In this document: piece after piece, positions 8,756-18,269 of the stretch
Layout: every line of letters begins with the position of its first letter
Position numbering within the stretch: the stretch's first letter is position 1
Assembly: GCF_017654315.1 (NCBI RefSeq)
Contig: NZ_CP072203.1
Span: 5,022,001-5,086,000 of the forward strand
DNA: 64,000 bases
Reading direction: 5' to 3'
DNA from: Gordonia polyisoprenivorans
GTDB taxonomy: Bacteria > Actinomycetota > Actinomycetes > Mycobacteriales > Mycobacteriaceae
The notes under the pieces: generated by a model
Told to the model about the DNA's origin: nothing
The model's input: the letters and a program-made list of their open reading frames with translations, nothing else
The model's database searches: none
Program-made: the position numbers and the translations under genes

Positions 8756-10861
8756 TTACTCGCCGGTGGCCTTCGCGATGATTTCCTTCGACACGTTCGC
8801 CGGAACCTCGGCGTACGAGTCGAACACCATGGAGTAGTTAGCCCGGCCCTGGGTCCGCGACCGCAGGTCGCCGATGTAGCCGAACATCTCCGACAGCGGA
8901 ACCTGCGCCTTGACGACACGGGCACCGCTGCGCTCCTCCATGGCCTGGATCTGGCCACGGCGGGAGTTCAGGTCGCCGATCACGTCACCCATGTAATCCT
9001 CCGGAGTCGTGACCTCGACGGCCATGATCGGCTCCAGGATGACCGGGCTCGCCATCCGCGCAGACTCCTTGAGAGCCTGTGCGCCGGCGATCTTGAAGGC
9101 CATTTCCGAGGAGTCGACGTCGTGGTACTGACCGTCGAGCAGGGTGACCTTCAAGTTGACCAACGGATAACCGGCGAGCACGCCGTACTGCATCGCGTCC
9201 TGCGCACCGGCATCCACCGAAGGGATGTACTCGCGCGGCACACGACCACCGGTCACGGCGTTCTCGAATTCGTAGGTCGCACCATCCTCGGCGTCCACGA
9301 GGGGCTCGAGCTTGATGATGACCTTCGCGAACTGGCCGGAACCACCGGTCTGCTTCTTGTGCGTGTACTCGTGCTTCTCGACGGTCTTGCGGATCGTCTC
9401 GCGGTAGGCCACCTGCGGCTTACCGACGTTTGCCTCGACCTTGAACTCACGACGCATGCGGTCGACGAGGATGTCGAGGTGGAGCTCGCCCATACCGCCG
9501 ATGACGGTCTGACCGGTCTCCTCGTCGAGGTGGACCGAGAACGTCGGGTCCTCTTCGGCGAGCTTCTGGATCGCGGTGCCGAGCTTCTCCTGGTCGGACT
9601 TGGTCTTCGGCTCGATGGAGACGTTGATGACCGGGTCCGGGAAGCTCATCGACTCGAGCACGATGGGTGCGTTCGGGTCGCACAGGGTGTCACCGGTGGT
9701 GGTGTCCTTGAGCCCGATCATCGCGTAGATGTGTCCGGCCCAGGCCTCGTCGACCGGGTTCTCCTTGTTGGCGTGCATCTGGAAGAGCTTGCCGATGCGC
9801 TCTTTCTTGCCCTTGGTGGCATTGAGCACCTGGGTACCGGCGCTGATGTGACCGGAGTACACCCGCACGAAGGTCAGCTTGCCGAAGAACGGGTGCGCAG
9901 CGATCTTGAACGCCAGAGCCGAGAACGGCTCGTCGGCGCTGGGCTTGCGAGAGAGGATCTCCTCCTCGTTGCCCACCGCGTGGCCCTCGACGCTCGGCAC
10001 GTCCAGCGGGGACGGCAGATACGCGATGACGGCGTCGAGCATCGGCTGGATGCCCTTGTTCTTGAACGCCGAGCCACAGATCACCGGGTAGAACTCGCGG
10101 GCGATCGTGAGCTTGCGGATCGCGCCCTTGATCTCGTCCTCGGAGAGCTCCTCGCCACCGAAGTACTTCTCCAGCAACGCCTCGTCGCTCTCGGCGACGG
10201 TCTCGAGCAGCTTCTCGCGGTACTCGGCGGCCTGATCGACGAGATCGGCGGGGATCTCCTCGAAGGTCGGCTCCGCACCGATCTCGACGGTGCCGCGCCA
10301 GGTGATCGCCTTCTGGGTGATCAGGTCGACGACGCCGTCGAAGTTGTCCTCGGCACCGATCGGCAGCTGCAGGACGAGCGGCTTGGCACCGAGGCGCTCC
10401 TCGATGGTGCGCACGGTGAAGAAGAAGTCCGCACCGAGCTTGTCCATCTTGTTGACGAAGCAGATACGCGGCACGTCGTACTTCTCGGCCTGTCGCCAGA
10501 CCTGCTCGGACTGCGGCTCGACGCCTTCCTTGCCGTCGAACACGGCGACCGCACCGTCGAGCACGCGCAGGCTGCGCTCCACCTCGACGGTGAAGTCGAC
10601 GTGGCCCGGGGTGTCGATGATGTTGATCTGGTTCTTGTTCCAGAAACAGGTCACCGCAGCGGAGGTGATGGTGATCCCCCGCTCCTTCTCCTGCTCCATC
10701 CAGTCGGTCGTCGAGGCGCCGTCGTGGGTCTCACCGATCTTGTAGTTCACACCGGTGTAGAAGAGGATTCGCTCGGTCGCGGTGGTCTTGCCGGCATCGA
10801 TGTGGGCCATGATGCCGATGTTGCGAACCTTGTTGAGGTCGCTGAGCACTTCCTGTGCCAT
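8756..10861 (-). CDS. fusA: Elongation factor G
   Basis: The 701-aa translocation GTPase starts at ATG 10861 ([26 protein letters not shown]), preceded by GAAGGGA. G-motifs seen are [28 protein letters not shown] and [10 protein letters not shown]. Domain II ([20 protein letters not shown]), domain IV ([14 protein letters not shown]) and the C-terminal fold ([20 protein letters not shown]) follow in the usual order and total length. It catalyses ribosomal translocation and, with RRF, recycling. An in-frame TTG one codon upstream is not needed. It lies between rpsG and tuf in the conserved str order. Confidence 0.98.
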   Translation of the reverse strand: MAQEVLSDLNKVRNIGIMAHIDAGKTTATERILFYTGVNYKIGETHDGASTTDWMEQEKERGITITSAAVTCFWNKNQINIIDTPGHVDFTVEVERSLRVLDGAVAVFDGKEGVEPQSEQVWRQAEKYDVPRICFVNKMDKLGADFFFTVRTIEERLGAKPLVLQLPIGAEDNFDGVVDLITQKAITWRGTVEIGAEPTFEEIPADLVDQAAEYREKLLETVAESDEALLEKYFGGEELSEDEIKGAIRKLTIAREFYPVICGSAFKNKGIQPMLDAVIAYLPSPLDVPSVEGHAVGNEEEILSRKPSADEPFSALAFKIAAHPFFGKLTFVRVYSGHISAGTQVLNATKGKKERIGKLFQMHANKENPVDEAWAGHIYAMIGLKDTTTGDTLCDPNAPIVLESMSFPDPVINVSIEPKTKSDQEKLGTAIQKLAEEDPTFSVHLDEETGQTVIGGMGELHLDILVDRMRREFKVEANVGKPQVAYRETIRKTVEKHEYTHKKQTGGSGQFAKVIIKLEPLVDAEDGATYEFENAVTGGRVPREYIPSVDAGAQDAMQYGVLAGYPLVNLKVTLLDGQYHDVDSSEMAFKIAGAQALKESARMASPVILEPIMAVEVTTPEDYMGDVIGDLNSRRGQIQAMEERSGARVVKAQVPLSEMFGYIGDLRSRTQGRANYSMVFDSYAEVPANVSKEIIAKATGE

Positions 10862-10957
10862 CAAGTTCCCTTCGGGAAAGATTTCGGACTAAAGGCTGTC
10901 TTCATTTGTCAGCCCGGGCTCGCTGCGCTCGCCCCCACCCTCGCGGGCTCGGGTGGA

Positions 10958-10992
10958 CTGGCCGGTCGTCGCTGCGCTCCGAGCGGCCAGTG
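10958..10992. repeat. Inverted repeat in the rpsG-fusA spacer
   Basis: ACTGGCCG and CGGCCAGT flank a loop of about 19 nt in the 148-bp gap between rpsG and fusA. Just upstream the spacer holds a CTCGCTGCGCTCG-type GC-rich palindrome. These are typical small intergenic repeat remnants of high-GC actinobacteria; an attenuator or mRNA-stability role is possible but unproven. Confidence 0.5.
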
Positions 10993-11009
10993 CCCGGTGT
11001 TGAGTTCTT

Positions 11010-11480
11010 CTACCAGCGGTAGTGCGCGAACGCCCGGTTGGCCTCGGCCATCTTGTGGGTGTCCTCGCGACGCTTCACCGAGGCGCCCAGACCGTTGGAG
11101 GCGTCGAGCAGCTCGTTGGCCAGGCGCTCGACCATGGTCTTCTCGCGACGCTGCCGACTGAAGGTCACCAGCCAGCGCAGGGCGAGGGTGTTGGCACGGT
11201 TCGGCTTGACCTCGATCGGCACCTGGTAGGTGGCACCGCCGACGCGGCGGCTCTTGACCTCGAGGGTCGGCTTGACGTTGTCGAGGGCGCGCTTGAGGGT
11301 GACCACCGGGTCGGTGCCGGTCTTCTCGCGGGCTTGCTCGAGTGCGCCGTAGACGATGCGCTCGGCGGTCGACTTCTTGCCGTCCAGCAGGATCTTGTTG
11401 ACCAGCTGGGTGACCAGCGGCGAACCGTAGACGGGATCGTTGATCAGCGGGCGCTTGGGTGCGGGTCCTTTACGTGGCAT
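11010..11480 (-). CDS. rpsG: 30S ribosomal protein S7
   Basis: The 156-aa protein starts [30 protein letters not shown] and ends FAHYRW, both characteristic of actinobacterial S7. It binds the 3' major domain of 16S rRNA and nucleates assembly of the small-subunit head. ATG 11480 lies 6 bp after the rpsL stop, so the two are cotranscribed and probably translationally coupled. S7 is the usual autogenous repressor of the str operon in bacteria; no obvious S7-like hairpin was identified here. Confidence 0.98.
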   Translation of the reverse strand: MPRKGPAPKRPLINDPVYGSPLVTQLVNKILLDGKKSTAERIVYGALEQAREKTGTDPVVTLKRALDNVKPTLEVKSRRVGGATYQVPIEVKPNRANTLALRWLVTFSRQRREKTMVERLANELLDASNGLGASVKRREDTHKMAEANRAFAHYRW

Positions 11481-11486
11481 CGCTTA

Positions 11487-11858
11487 TCAGCTCCCCTTCT
11501 TCGCGCCGTAACGGCTGCGGGCCTGCTTGCGGTCCTTGACACCCTGGGTGTCGAGCGAGCCGCGGATGATCCGGTAACGCACACCGGGGAGGTCCTTCAC
11601 ACGACCACCGCGCACGAGCACCATCGAGTGCTCCTGCAGGTTGTGGCCCTCACCCGGGATGTAAGCGGTGACCTCGACGGCACTGGTCAGGCGCACACGG
11701 GCAACCTTGCGCAGCGCGGAGTTCGGCTTCTTGGGGGTGGTGGTGTAGACGCGGGTGCACACGCCGCGACGCTGCGGGCTTCCCTTGAGCGCTGCGGTCT
11801 TCTTCTTCGCAGCCTTGTCATGACGGCCCTTGCGGACCAGCTGATTGATCGTTGGCAC
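11487..11858 (-). CDS. rpsL: 30S ribosomal protein S12
   Basis: The 123-aa protein starts at GTG 11858 ([15 protein letters not shown]), not at the upstream ATG of the open frame. S12 sits at the decoding centre. The [13 protein letters not shown] motif carries Lys43 and the GGRVKDLPG motif carries Lys88, both wild type at positions whose substitution gives streptomycin resistance. The first gene of the str operon, it has a leader of about 170 nt from a candidate promoter near 12055. Confidence 0.97.
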   Translation of the reverse strand: MPTINQLVRKGRHDKAAKKKTAALKGSPQRRGVCTRVYTTTPKKPNSALRKVARVRLTSAVEVTAYIPGEGHNLQEHSMVLVRGGRVKDLPGVRYRIIRGSLDTQGVKDRKQARSRYGAKKGS

Positions 11859-12386
11859 TGAGTATTTCTTCCTTTGTCGGCACGTTCGCCCGCACACGAG
11901 GTGGAGCGCTCGATGGTGTTGTCGTCGTGGTTTGTGCTCCGGGCAGGTCGTCGGAAACGGTCGAGACCGGACTTCCGGCGACCTCCACAACTCGCCCCAC
12001 CAGGATGTAAGCCCTGGTCAGTACAGTTATTGCTACCCCGAGGTCGGGCGTGTCAAACACCCGACAGCGGAATCGCTTGTCAGTCCGGCCACCCCTCGCA
12101 CGGGCGGGAGTTCCCATGCGAGCTGTCTACCTTCGTCGCCGTGGGCGTAAACCTCGGGCGGCGTGGGCAGGGCACGCGGACTGGCCCGGCTGTTGCCAGG
12201 CACCGACGGTCCACTCTACCGATGGGGTTCACACAGGTCAAAAATCGGATCCAGACGGCCAACACGACCGCAACCCGGAGTGATCGGCAGATGACCGGAC
12301 GTGGTTGGTCAACCGCCTGACCTGCCCGAACATTCCCGCGCGAGAAAATCGGACACATGCGGCGCCGGGACGCGTACCGGAGGTGC
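11859..12386. promoter_or_regulatory. Upstream region of the str operon
   Basis: This 528-bp gap carries no convincing gene. On the minus strand a TTGACA at 12056-12051 is followed 15 bp later by TAGCAA and an AT-rich AATAACTGTAC stretch, the only promoter-like sequence in the gap, leaving a leader of about 170 nt before rpsL. The short open frames here lack codon-usage support. The rest (12060-12386) shows no recognisable structure. Confidence 0.5.
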
Positions 12387-13061
12387 TCAGTGGCCGAGAA
12401 AGGTTTTGAGCATCACGATGACCGCGGCGAGCCCGGCGGCGATCAGCCCGGCGATCAGCATGCGCATGTCGAGTCGATTGCCGCGGACGCGCTCGGTGAC
12501 GATCGGGACCGAGGCGATCCGGATCACGATGACGCAGCCGGACACCAGCTGGGCGACCTGCGTCGGAATGAGGTCGTGATATCCGAGGGCCAGGATGATG
12601 GCGGGCCAGATCGCCGACGACATGATGGGCACCGCGTCGCGCAGCTCGTCGAGGATTTCGCGACGCAGGTCGGGGCGTTGGGCTGCGCCGTCGTTCACCT
12701 CGGCGCCCTCATCCACCCCGTCGGCGGCGCGATTGCCGCTCGTGCTCTCGTGCGCCTCCGGGATGTTGGCCCACGCGAGCAGGTCCGCGAAGACGTGCGC
12801 GATGTAGGTGGTCAGCCCGGTGCCGAGCACGATCAGCACAGCATGTCCCTCGTAGATGTCGCCGGCCGAGGCGAGGACGATCGCCGCCAACACCAAGAGG
12901 TTGCCGTAGACGTATGCCGAGAGCCGCGAGGCCGCCCGAGCAGGCGGCAGCGGTCCGCCGCGGCGCGCGGTGAGGACGCCGTACCACTGTGCGTGCGCAC
13001 GGTTCCCGGTATCACTGGGTCCGGAATCGTTCACACCGGCACCGGGCGCGGCGTCGCTCAC
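12387..13061 (-). CDS. Integral membrane protein of unknown function
   Basis: The 224-aa product starts at GTG 13061, overlapping the xthA stop as GTGA. I do not recognise a named family. After a polar N-terminus, hydrophobic segments appear at YVYGNLLVLAAIVLASAG, a segment containing LIVLGTGLTTYIAHVF, then after an acidic loop (GADGVDEGAEVNDGAAQ type) at SSAIWPAIILALGY, VAQLVSGCVIVIRIASV and LIAGLIAAGLAAVIVMLKTF, about five helices in all. Pairing with xthA may be only a shared transcript. The membrane location is well supported; the function is not. Confidence 0.8.
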   Translation of the reverse strand: MSDAAPGAGVNDSGPSDTGNRAHAQWYGVLTARRGGPLPPARAASRLSAYVYGNLLVLAAIVLASAGDIYEGHAVLIVLGTGLTTYIAHVFADLLAWANIPEAHESTSGNRAADGVDEGAEVNDGAAQRPDLRREILDELRDAVPIMSSAIWPAIILALGYHDLIPTQVAQLVSGCVIVIRIASVPIVTERVRGNRLDMRMLIAGLIAAGLAAVIVMLKTFLGH

Positions 13062-13963
13062 GAGGACGCCCGGCCCGGGCCGACGTCCTTGGCCTGGGGC
13101 AACGACACCTTCGATGATCCGCGGCGCGCCGGGTTGGACGGCGGCGGAACCATCGGCCCGATGTCGCCGTCGGGGGCGTCGTCGAGGTCGACGATGACCG
13201 GTGCGTGATCGCTGGGCTTGGATCCCTTGCGCGCGGCGCGGTCCACCCACGCCGCGGCCACCCGGGGTGCGGTGTCGGCGCCGGCGAGGATCAGATCGAT
13301 CCGCATGCCGAGGTCCTTGTGGAACATTCCGGCACGGTAGTCCCAGTAACTGAAGACACGTTGGGACGGCCACCGTGTCCGCACCACGTCGGTCAGGCCG
13401 AGATCCTCCAGACCGGCGAGCGCCGCGCGCTCGGGTTCGGTGACGTGGGTGTGACCCTCGTAGGCCTTGGGGTCGAACACATCGGCGTCGGCGGGCGCGA
13501 TGTTGATGTCGCCGCACAGCATCGTCGCGGCCGCCTCGGGCTCGACCACCTCCCGGAGCCGGTCGAGCCACGCGAGCTTGTAGCGGTAGTGATCGGAATC
13601 GGGCTCGCGGCCGTTGGGCACATAGAGGGAGTACACGCGCACTCCCCCGCAGATCGCCGACACCGCACGCGCCTCGGGCGGCGACTCGGGGTCGGGATAG
13701 CCTGGCGCACCGTCGAATCCGCGGCGCGCCTCGGACAGGCCGACCCGGGACAGGATCGCGACCCCGTTCCACTGCCCCTGCCCGACGTGGGCGAACTCGT
13801 AACCGCGATCGGTGAATTCGGGCCCGAGCACGGTGTCGAAGACGTCGTCGGAGAGTTTGGTCTCCTGCAGACACACCACATCGGGACGCCGCTCATCCAG
13901 CCAGGGCAACAGCCGTGGAATCCGCTGTTTCACCGAGTTCACGTTCCAGGTCGCCACACGCAT
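13058..13963 (-). CDS. xthA: Exodeoxyribonuclease III family AP endonuclease
   Basis: The 301-aa enzyme starts at ATG 13963 with the canonical RVATWNVNSVKQR. Family landmarks are LQETKLSDD (catalytic Glu), GVRVYSLYVPNGRE, LCGDINIAPADADVFDP (Asp-Asn pair), FSYWDYRAGMFHKDLGMRIDLIL and the terminal SDHAPVIVDL (Asp-His). It cleaves abasic sites in base-excision repair and removes blocked 3' ends. The tail after SDHAPV is longer than usual (Pro/Ser-rich, about 35 residues). It is divergent from the Ser/Thr kinase gene, separated by about 166 bp. Confidence 0.93.
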   Translation of the reverse strand: MRVATWNVNSVKQRIPRLLPWLDERRPDVVCLQETKLSDDVFDTVLGPEFTDRGYEFAHVGQGQWNGVAILSRVGLSEARRGFDGAPGYPDPESPPEARAVSAICGGVRVYSLYVPNGREPDSDHYRYKLAWLDRLREVVEPEAAATMLCGDINIAPADADVFDPKAYEGHTHVTEPERAALAGLEDLGLTDVVRTRWPSQRVFSYWDYRAGMFHKDLGMRIDLILAGADTAPRVAAAWVDRAARKGSKPSDHAPVIVDLDDAPDGDIGPMVPPPSNPARRGSSKVSLPQAKDVGPGRASS

Positions 13964-14129
13964 GCGACCACGGTATCGCCGCCCGACAGAGCGCTCGCGA
14001 CATCCCACCCCGCAGATCCGATCCGCCGAACAGAGGACCGAGGACGTGACCACCAAGGGTCGGGTGTGTCATCGTCGATCACAGACCCTGTCGATCACAG
14101 ACCCGCCAGCCGAGCAAGGGCGCGAGACC

Positions 14130-15821
14130 ATGACATTACGAGTCGGCTCGACCTTCGCCGGATACACCGTGCTCGCCCCACTCGGCGCCGGCGGTATGGG
14201 CGAGGTCTACCTGGTGGAGCATCCACACCTGTTGCGGCGCCAGGCGCTGAAGGTCATCTCGCGTCTCGGGGCGGGTAACGACGAGTTCGCTCGACGCTTC
14301 CTCCACGAGGCCCGCACCGCCGCCGCCCTGGATCATCCGGGCATCATCACGGTGCACGACTTCGGGATCGTCGACGAGACACCGTGGTTCACGATGAGTT
14401 ACATCGATGGTGCCGACCTGAGCGCCGCGGACCTCACCCCCGACGAGGTCGTGCACATCGTGAGCCGCGTCGCCGACGCCCTCGACCACGCCCACAACCA
14501 AGGAGTGGTGCACCGCGACATCAAGCCCGCGAACATCGTCGTGACCCGTGCGGCGTCAACACAGGAGATCGACCGGGTCATCGTCCTGGACTTCGGGATC
14601 GCCAAGCTCGCCGACGGCAATGCCACACCACTGACCGCGACCAACGCCATCATCGGCACCCTGGCCTACTGCGCGCCCGAGATCATCGAGGGCGGCGCCG
14701 CGACCGCACGCTCGGATCAATACTCCCTGGCGTGCACGGCCTATCAGCTCCTCACCGGCACCACACCGTTCCACGCGGCCGAGCCCGCCGCCCTGATCCG
14801 CGACCATCTGGCCCGGCCCGCCCCCGCACTCGGCCTCGCCCATCCCGACCTCGCCGGGCTCGACGCGGCCTTCGCCACCGCACTGGCCAAACACCCCGAG
14901 AACCGCCACCGCGACTGCCGATCGTTCGCCGCCGCGCTCGCCGCGACGAGCACCGCAACGAACACCATCGCGTCTCCGGACCCAACGACGACGACGCTGC
15001 CCCGAGTGCCCCACACCCAGTGGCGCACTCGACCACCGCGAATCCCGCCCCCGCGGACCCCACCGCCTGGGACCCCACCACAGCGAACCCCGCCACCCGG
15101 GACCCCACCACAGCGCACTCGGCCCGCCACCGACGCCCGGCCCCGACCGCCCACTCCGATCCCACAGGCGCCAACCCCGCCCACTCCGATCCCGCCGCCG
15201 GCTCCCGCACGACGCACCGGCGGAACCACCGCCAGGCTCTGCGCCGCGATCCTCGCCCTTGCCGGCGTCGCGATGGTCGCCGGAAGTCTGCTCGGCTGGG
15301 CGACGATCTCGTTCACCGACACCACCGGCCGGCAACGGAGTTACACCATCAGTGGACTCGGCACCGTCGACCACGGTGGTGCCGCGGGGGACTTCGATCC
15401 GCTCTCCGTCGCGCACTACACCGCAGCGGGCATGCCGACGGTCATCTGCGGGGCGCTACTCGTACTCGCCGCGGGTGCGCTCTGCATACGCCGACTGGTG
15501 ATCGTCGGCGCACGGCATCGACCCAGCCCGCTCGCTTCACTCCCAGCGCTGCACCGATTCAGCCCGCCCGCTTCGCTCCCGGCGCTGGTCGGTGTCGTCG
15601 CAGGCGGGGCCGGTGCATTCTTCGCCGCACGCGCGATCCGCGACCCGTGGCGCGCGGTCGCCTCGACCGATCCCTCGCTGACGCCGTTTCAGCAGTGGCT
15701 CGACGCGGCCACCGTCGGTCCCGGCCTGTGGATGGTGGCCGCGAGCGCCGCGGTCGGCGTCGTCGTGTCGATCGTGGCCGCGATCGTCGGCTCGCCGACC
15801 ACCTCGCGTCGAGGGGCATGA
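14130..15821 (+). CDS. Membrane-anchored Ser/Thr protein kinase (Pkn type)
   Basis: The 563-aa kinase starts at ATG 14130. Kinase landmarks are the Gly loop GAGGMGEV (19-26), Lys41, HRDIKPAN (His128-Asn135), DFGIAKL from Asp154 and YCAPEI. Residues about 275-360 are a Pro-rich linker with short TPPPGTPPQR-type repeats. The C-terminal part has about four hydrophobic segments (LCAAILALAGVAMVAGSLL, ICGALLVLAAGALCI, LVGVVAGGAGAFFAAR, MVAASAAVGVVVSIVAAIV) instead of the usual single helix plus PASTA sensor. Within it PLASLPAL and PPASLPAL come from an imperfect 28-bp DNA duplication. It probably senses a membrane or periplasmic cue, but the ligand is unknown. Confidence 0.93.
   Translation: MTLRVGSTFAGYTVLAPLGAGGMGEVYLVEHPHLLRRQALKVISRLGAGNDEFARRFLHEARTAAALDHPGIITVHDFGIVDETPWFTMSYIDGADLSAADLTPDEVVHIVSRVADALDHAHNQGVVHRDIKPANIVVTRAASTQEIDRVIVLDFGIAKLADGNATPLTATNAIIGTLAYCAPEIIEGGAATARSDQYSLACTAYQLLTGTTPFHAAEPAALIRDHLARPAPALGLAHPDLAGLDAAFATALAKHPENRHRDCRSFAAALAATSTATNTIASPDPTTTTLPRVPHTQWRTRPPRIPPPRTPPPGTPPQRTPPPGTPPQRTRPATDARPRPPTPIPQAPTPPTPIPPPAPARRTGGTTARLCAAILALAGVAMVAGSLLGWATISFTDTTGRQRSYTISGLGTVDHGGAAGDFDPLSVAHYTAAGMPTVICGALLVLAAGALCIRRLVIVGARHRPSPLASLPALHRFSPPASLPALVGVVAGGAGAFFAARAIRDPWRAVASTDPSLTPFQQWLDAATVGPGLWMVAASAAVGVVVSIVAAIVGSPTTSRRGA
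15524..15587 (+). repeat. Duplicated 28-bp unit inside the kinase gene
   Basis: Imperfect copies at 15524-15551 and 15560-15587 (both begin CAGCCCGC, about four mismatches) are 36 bp apart, so the reading frame is kept. They encode PLASLPAL and PPASLPAL in the loop between two membrane segments. The CTCGCTTC core resembles small intergenic repeats of this genus, so it may be a repeat element captured in frame. Confidence 0.6.
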
Positions 15822-15850
15822 CAGGACGAGGAGCATGACAGGATTGCGTC

Positions 15851-16498
15851 ATGTCGGAAATCTCCGTCCCGTCCGGGATCGACGAACGGCAGTGGTGGAT
15901 TCGACTCCTGCGGTTGGGCTTTGCGGCCCTGGGTGCGGCGGCGTTGATCCTGTTGCCCATCCGGCAGGCCGACGTCGACGGTTTCACCCTTGGTAACTAC
16001 CTGAGCTACTTCACAGTGCTGTCGAACATCGCCGCCGTCTGCGTGTTGACGATCGGTGCCGCATTCGCACCGGAATCCGTTGTGTGGCAATGGATCAGGG
16101 GTGCAGCCACCACATGCATGGCGATCACCGGGATCGTCTACGCCCTGCTGCTCTCGGGCATCGACGTGAACCTGAACATCGAGTGGATCAACTCGGTGCT
16201 ACACCGTGTGCTGCCGGTGGTCCTGCTCGTCGACTGGATCATGGTGCGACCGCGCCGCCTACCCGCGTGGAGTTGGTGGAGTTGGCTGGCCATCCCCTTG
16301 GTCTACGGCGTGTACACACTCACGAGGGGAACCGTCGTCGACTGGTATCCGTATCCGTTCATCGACCCGCGCACACAGGGGTACCTGTCCATGACGATGT
16401 CGATGATCGTCATCGTCATCGGGATGGCCGGGCTCGCGTTCGCCGTGTCCTGGCTCGGGACGCGGCTGCCGTGGCGAACGGCCGAATCCACCGGGTGA
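15851..16498 (+). CDS. Pr6Pr family membrane protein
   Basis: A 215-aa polytopic protein with about six hydrophobic segments, including LLRLGFAALGAAALILLPI, LGNYLSYFTVLSNIAAVCVLTIGA, CMAITGIVYALLLSGI, VLPVVLLVDWIMV and IVIVIGMAGLAFAVSWLG. The YFTVLSN motif, the central LHRVLPVVLLVDWI and the YPYPFIDPRTQGY loop identify the bacterial Pr6Pr family. Its biochemical role is not established to my knowledge. ATG 15851 lies 29 bp after the kinase stop, in the same direction. Confidence 0.82.
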   Translation: MSEISVPSGIDERQWWIRLLRLGFAALGAAALILLPIRQADVDGFTLGNYLSYFTVLSNIAAVCVLTIGAAFAPESVVWQWIRGAATTCMAITGIVYALLLSGIDVNLNIEWINSVLHRVLPVVLLVDWIMVRPRRLPAWSWWSWLAIPLVYGVYTLTRGTVVDWYPYPFIDPRTQGYLSMTMSMIVIVIGMAGLAFAVSWLGTRLPWRTAESTG

Positions 16499-16574
16499 CG
16501 GACACCCCACCCGCACCGGACCTCCCGAGCGCGGACCGGCGCCTTTCGCGCGCACCCCGACATGTGCCATCGTT

Positions 16575-18236
16575 GTGACCATCGACACAACATCGGCAGC
16601 GCACCCGGATCCTCGCCACCGGACTCCCGGCCGACAGGTCATCGCAGCGTCCTGGCGGCGATCGGCGTTGTCCGGAATCCGCCCCGACCGAGATGTACTG
16701 CCCGCGCCGGTCGACATCTCGTCGGCCGACCCGCTCCTCGACGCCGCCCGGCCCGTCCTCGACGACGCCGCCTCGCGGATCGTCGGCAGCGAGATGTCGC
16801 TACTGCTCGTCGACCACGAATGCCGCATGGTCTCCCGCGTCACCGGCGGCACCACCATCGAGCGCGCTCTCGACGGCGCAGGCGCGGCCAGCGGGGTGCC
16901 CTTCGGCGAAGCCGCGGTCGGCACCACCGCGCTCGGCACGCCCGCCGAGATCCGTCGCGGCGTGATGGTCAACAGCTCCGAGCACTACCTCGAGAAGTTC
17001 AAGCGACTCAGCTGCTTCGGTCAGCCGATCATCCATCCGGCCACCCGACGCCTCGTGGGCAGTCTGTGCATGACCGAGGTCGCCGACAACACCAACCCGT
17101 TGGCGGTGCCGTTCGTCAACGGCATCGTCGCCGACATCGCCGATCGGCTCCTCGATCGCTCCCGTTCACATCAACGACGGGTGCTCGACGCATTCCAGCG
17201 CGCCGCCCCGCGACGCGATGTCGCCGTCGCCGCCATCGGTGACGACATCCAGCTCACCAATACCCTTGCCGCCGAACTACTCTGCGCGTCCGACTTCGGC
17301 GCGCTGCGGGCCGTGGTGGCCGACCCGGCACTGCACCCGACCACGCTGTCGCTGACCCTGACCGGCGGGACCGGCGTGGAGATCCTCGTCGAACCGGTGG
17401 CGGGAACCCACGGAGCGGCACTGTTCCACCTGCGGCCGCTGACCGTCGGAGCCACCTCGACCCCCACCCCCACCCGCCCGGCCTCGGTGGCCGCGGGCAT
17501 CGCGATCACCGGTGAGCCGGGTACCGGACGCAGCACGACGGCCCGGGCGCTGGCCGCCGACCTCGGCGGCGGTCACCGACCACCGATCGTCGTCGACATC
17601 GCCGACGCCCTCATCGACGGCACCGCGCCGGACATCGCAGCGGTGCTCGCCCGGTGCCGCGCGGAGTCGGTGGCGCTGGTCGTCGACGGCGCCGAACTCC
17701 TCGACGACCGGTCGCTGACCCTGCTGCGCCATGCCGCGGGCCGGGCGACACCGGCCGCGCCGGTGATCGTGGTGACCGGTCCGCCGGCGCAACTCGGCGC
17801 CGGGGCCGCGGCTCTCATCGGGCACTGCCCGCGTCGGGTGGACCTGCCGCCGCTGCGCCAGCGCAGCACCGAGCTCGCCGCGATCGCCAGTGGCATCGTC
17901 GCCGACCTCGCACCGGACACCGCCCTGTCGAGCGGGGCCACCGACTGCCTGCTCAGTCAGGAGTGGCTGGGCAACCTCACCGAGTTGGTGTCGGTGCTCG
18001 ACGAGGCGGTGGCCACCTGCCGATCCCGCTCGGCGCGCACGATCGAGGTCGCCGACCTCCCCGAGCGGTACCGCACCACGAGCCGCGCCGCGCATCTCGC
18101 CGGTCGCGAACAGGCCGAGCGTCAGGCGATCATCGACGCGTTGGAACGCTGCTCGCACAACAAGGTTCAGGCCGCCCGGGAACTCGGGATCTCCCGGACC
18201 ACGCTGTACGCGCGGATGCGGGCGCTCGGGATCTGA
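16575..18236 (+). CDS. GAF-AAA-Fis transcriptional activator (AcoR-like, without GAFTGA)
   Basis: The 553-aa regulator starts at GTG 16575. Residues about 50-190 form a GAF-like sensor (LLLVDHECRMVSRVTGG, GTTALGTPAEIRRG, CFGQPIIHPATRRLVG). Residues about 305-470 form a reduced AAA domain with a P-loop-like TGEPGTGRSTTARAL and DLPPLRQRSTEL. The last 40 residues are a Fis helix-turn-helix (NKVQAARELGISRTTLYARM). The GAFTGA loop that contacts sigma-54 is missing, as in actinobacterial AcoR/MimR-type regulators that work with other sigma factors. Related proteins control alcohol, ketone and aldehyde oxidation genes, and an aldehyde/alcohol dehydrogenase pair lies 1.4 kb downstream. Confidence 0.85.
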   Translation: MTIDTTSAAHPDPRHRTPGRQVIAASWRRSALSGIRPDRDVLPAPVDISSADPLLDAARPVLDDAASRIVGSEMSLLLVDHECRMVSRVTGGTTIERALDGAGAASGVPFGEAAVGTTALGTPAEIRRGVMVNSSEHYLEKFKRLSCFGQPIIHPATRRLVGSLCMTEVADNTNPLAVPFVNGIVADIADRLLDRSRSHQRRVLDAFQRAAPRRDVAVAAIGDDIQLTNTLAAELLCASDFGALRAVVADPALHPTTLSLTLTGGTGVEILVEPVAGTHGAALFHLRPLTVGATSTPTPTRPASVAAGIAITGEPGTGRSTTARALAADLGGGHRPPIVVDIADALIDGTAPDIAAVLARCRAESVALVVDGAELLDDRSLTLLRHAAGRATPAAPVIVVTGPPAQLGAGAAALIGHCPRRVDLPPLRQRSTELAAIASGIVADLAPDTALSSGATDCLLSQEWLGNLTELVSVLDEAVATCRSRSARTIEVADLPERYRTTSRAAHLAGREQAERQAIIDALERCSHNKVQAARELGISRTTLYARMRALGI

Positions 18237-18269
18237 GCCAGAACACCACATATTCCCGGGAACGTCGGC

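Noticed and set aside
8687..11161. Very long plus-strand open frame (824 codons) over fusA
   Set aside because: It is a mirror of the biased fusA coding strand and shows low-complexity Leu/Asp/Arg composition, not a real protein.
11859..12386. Small plus- and minus-strand open frames upstream of rpsL
   Set aside because: No ribosome binding site, codon bias or recognisable motif supports them; a candidate promoter and leader are the likelier content.
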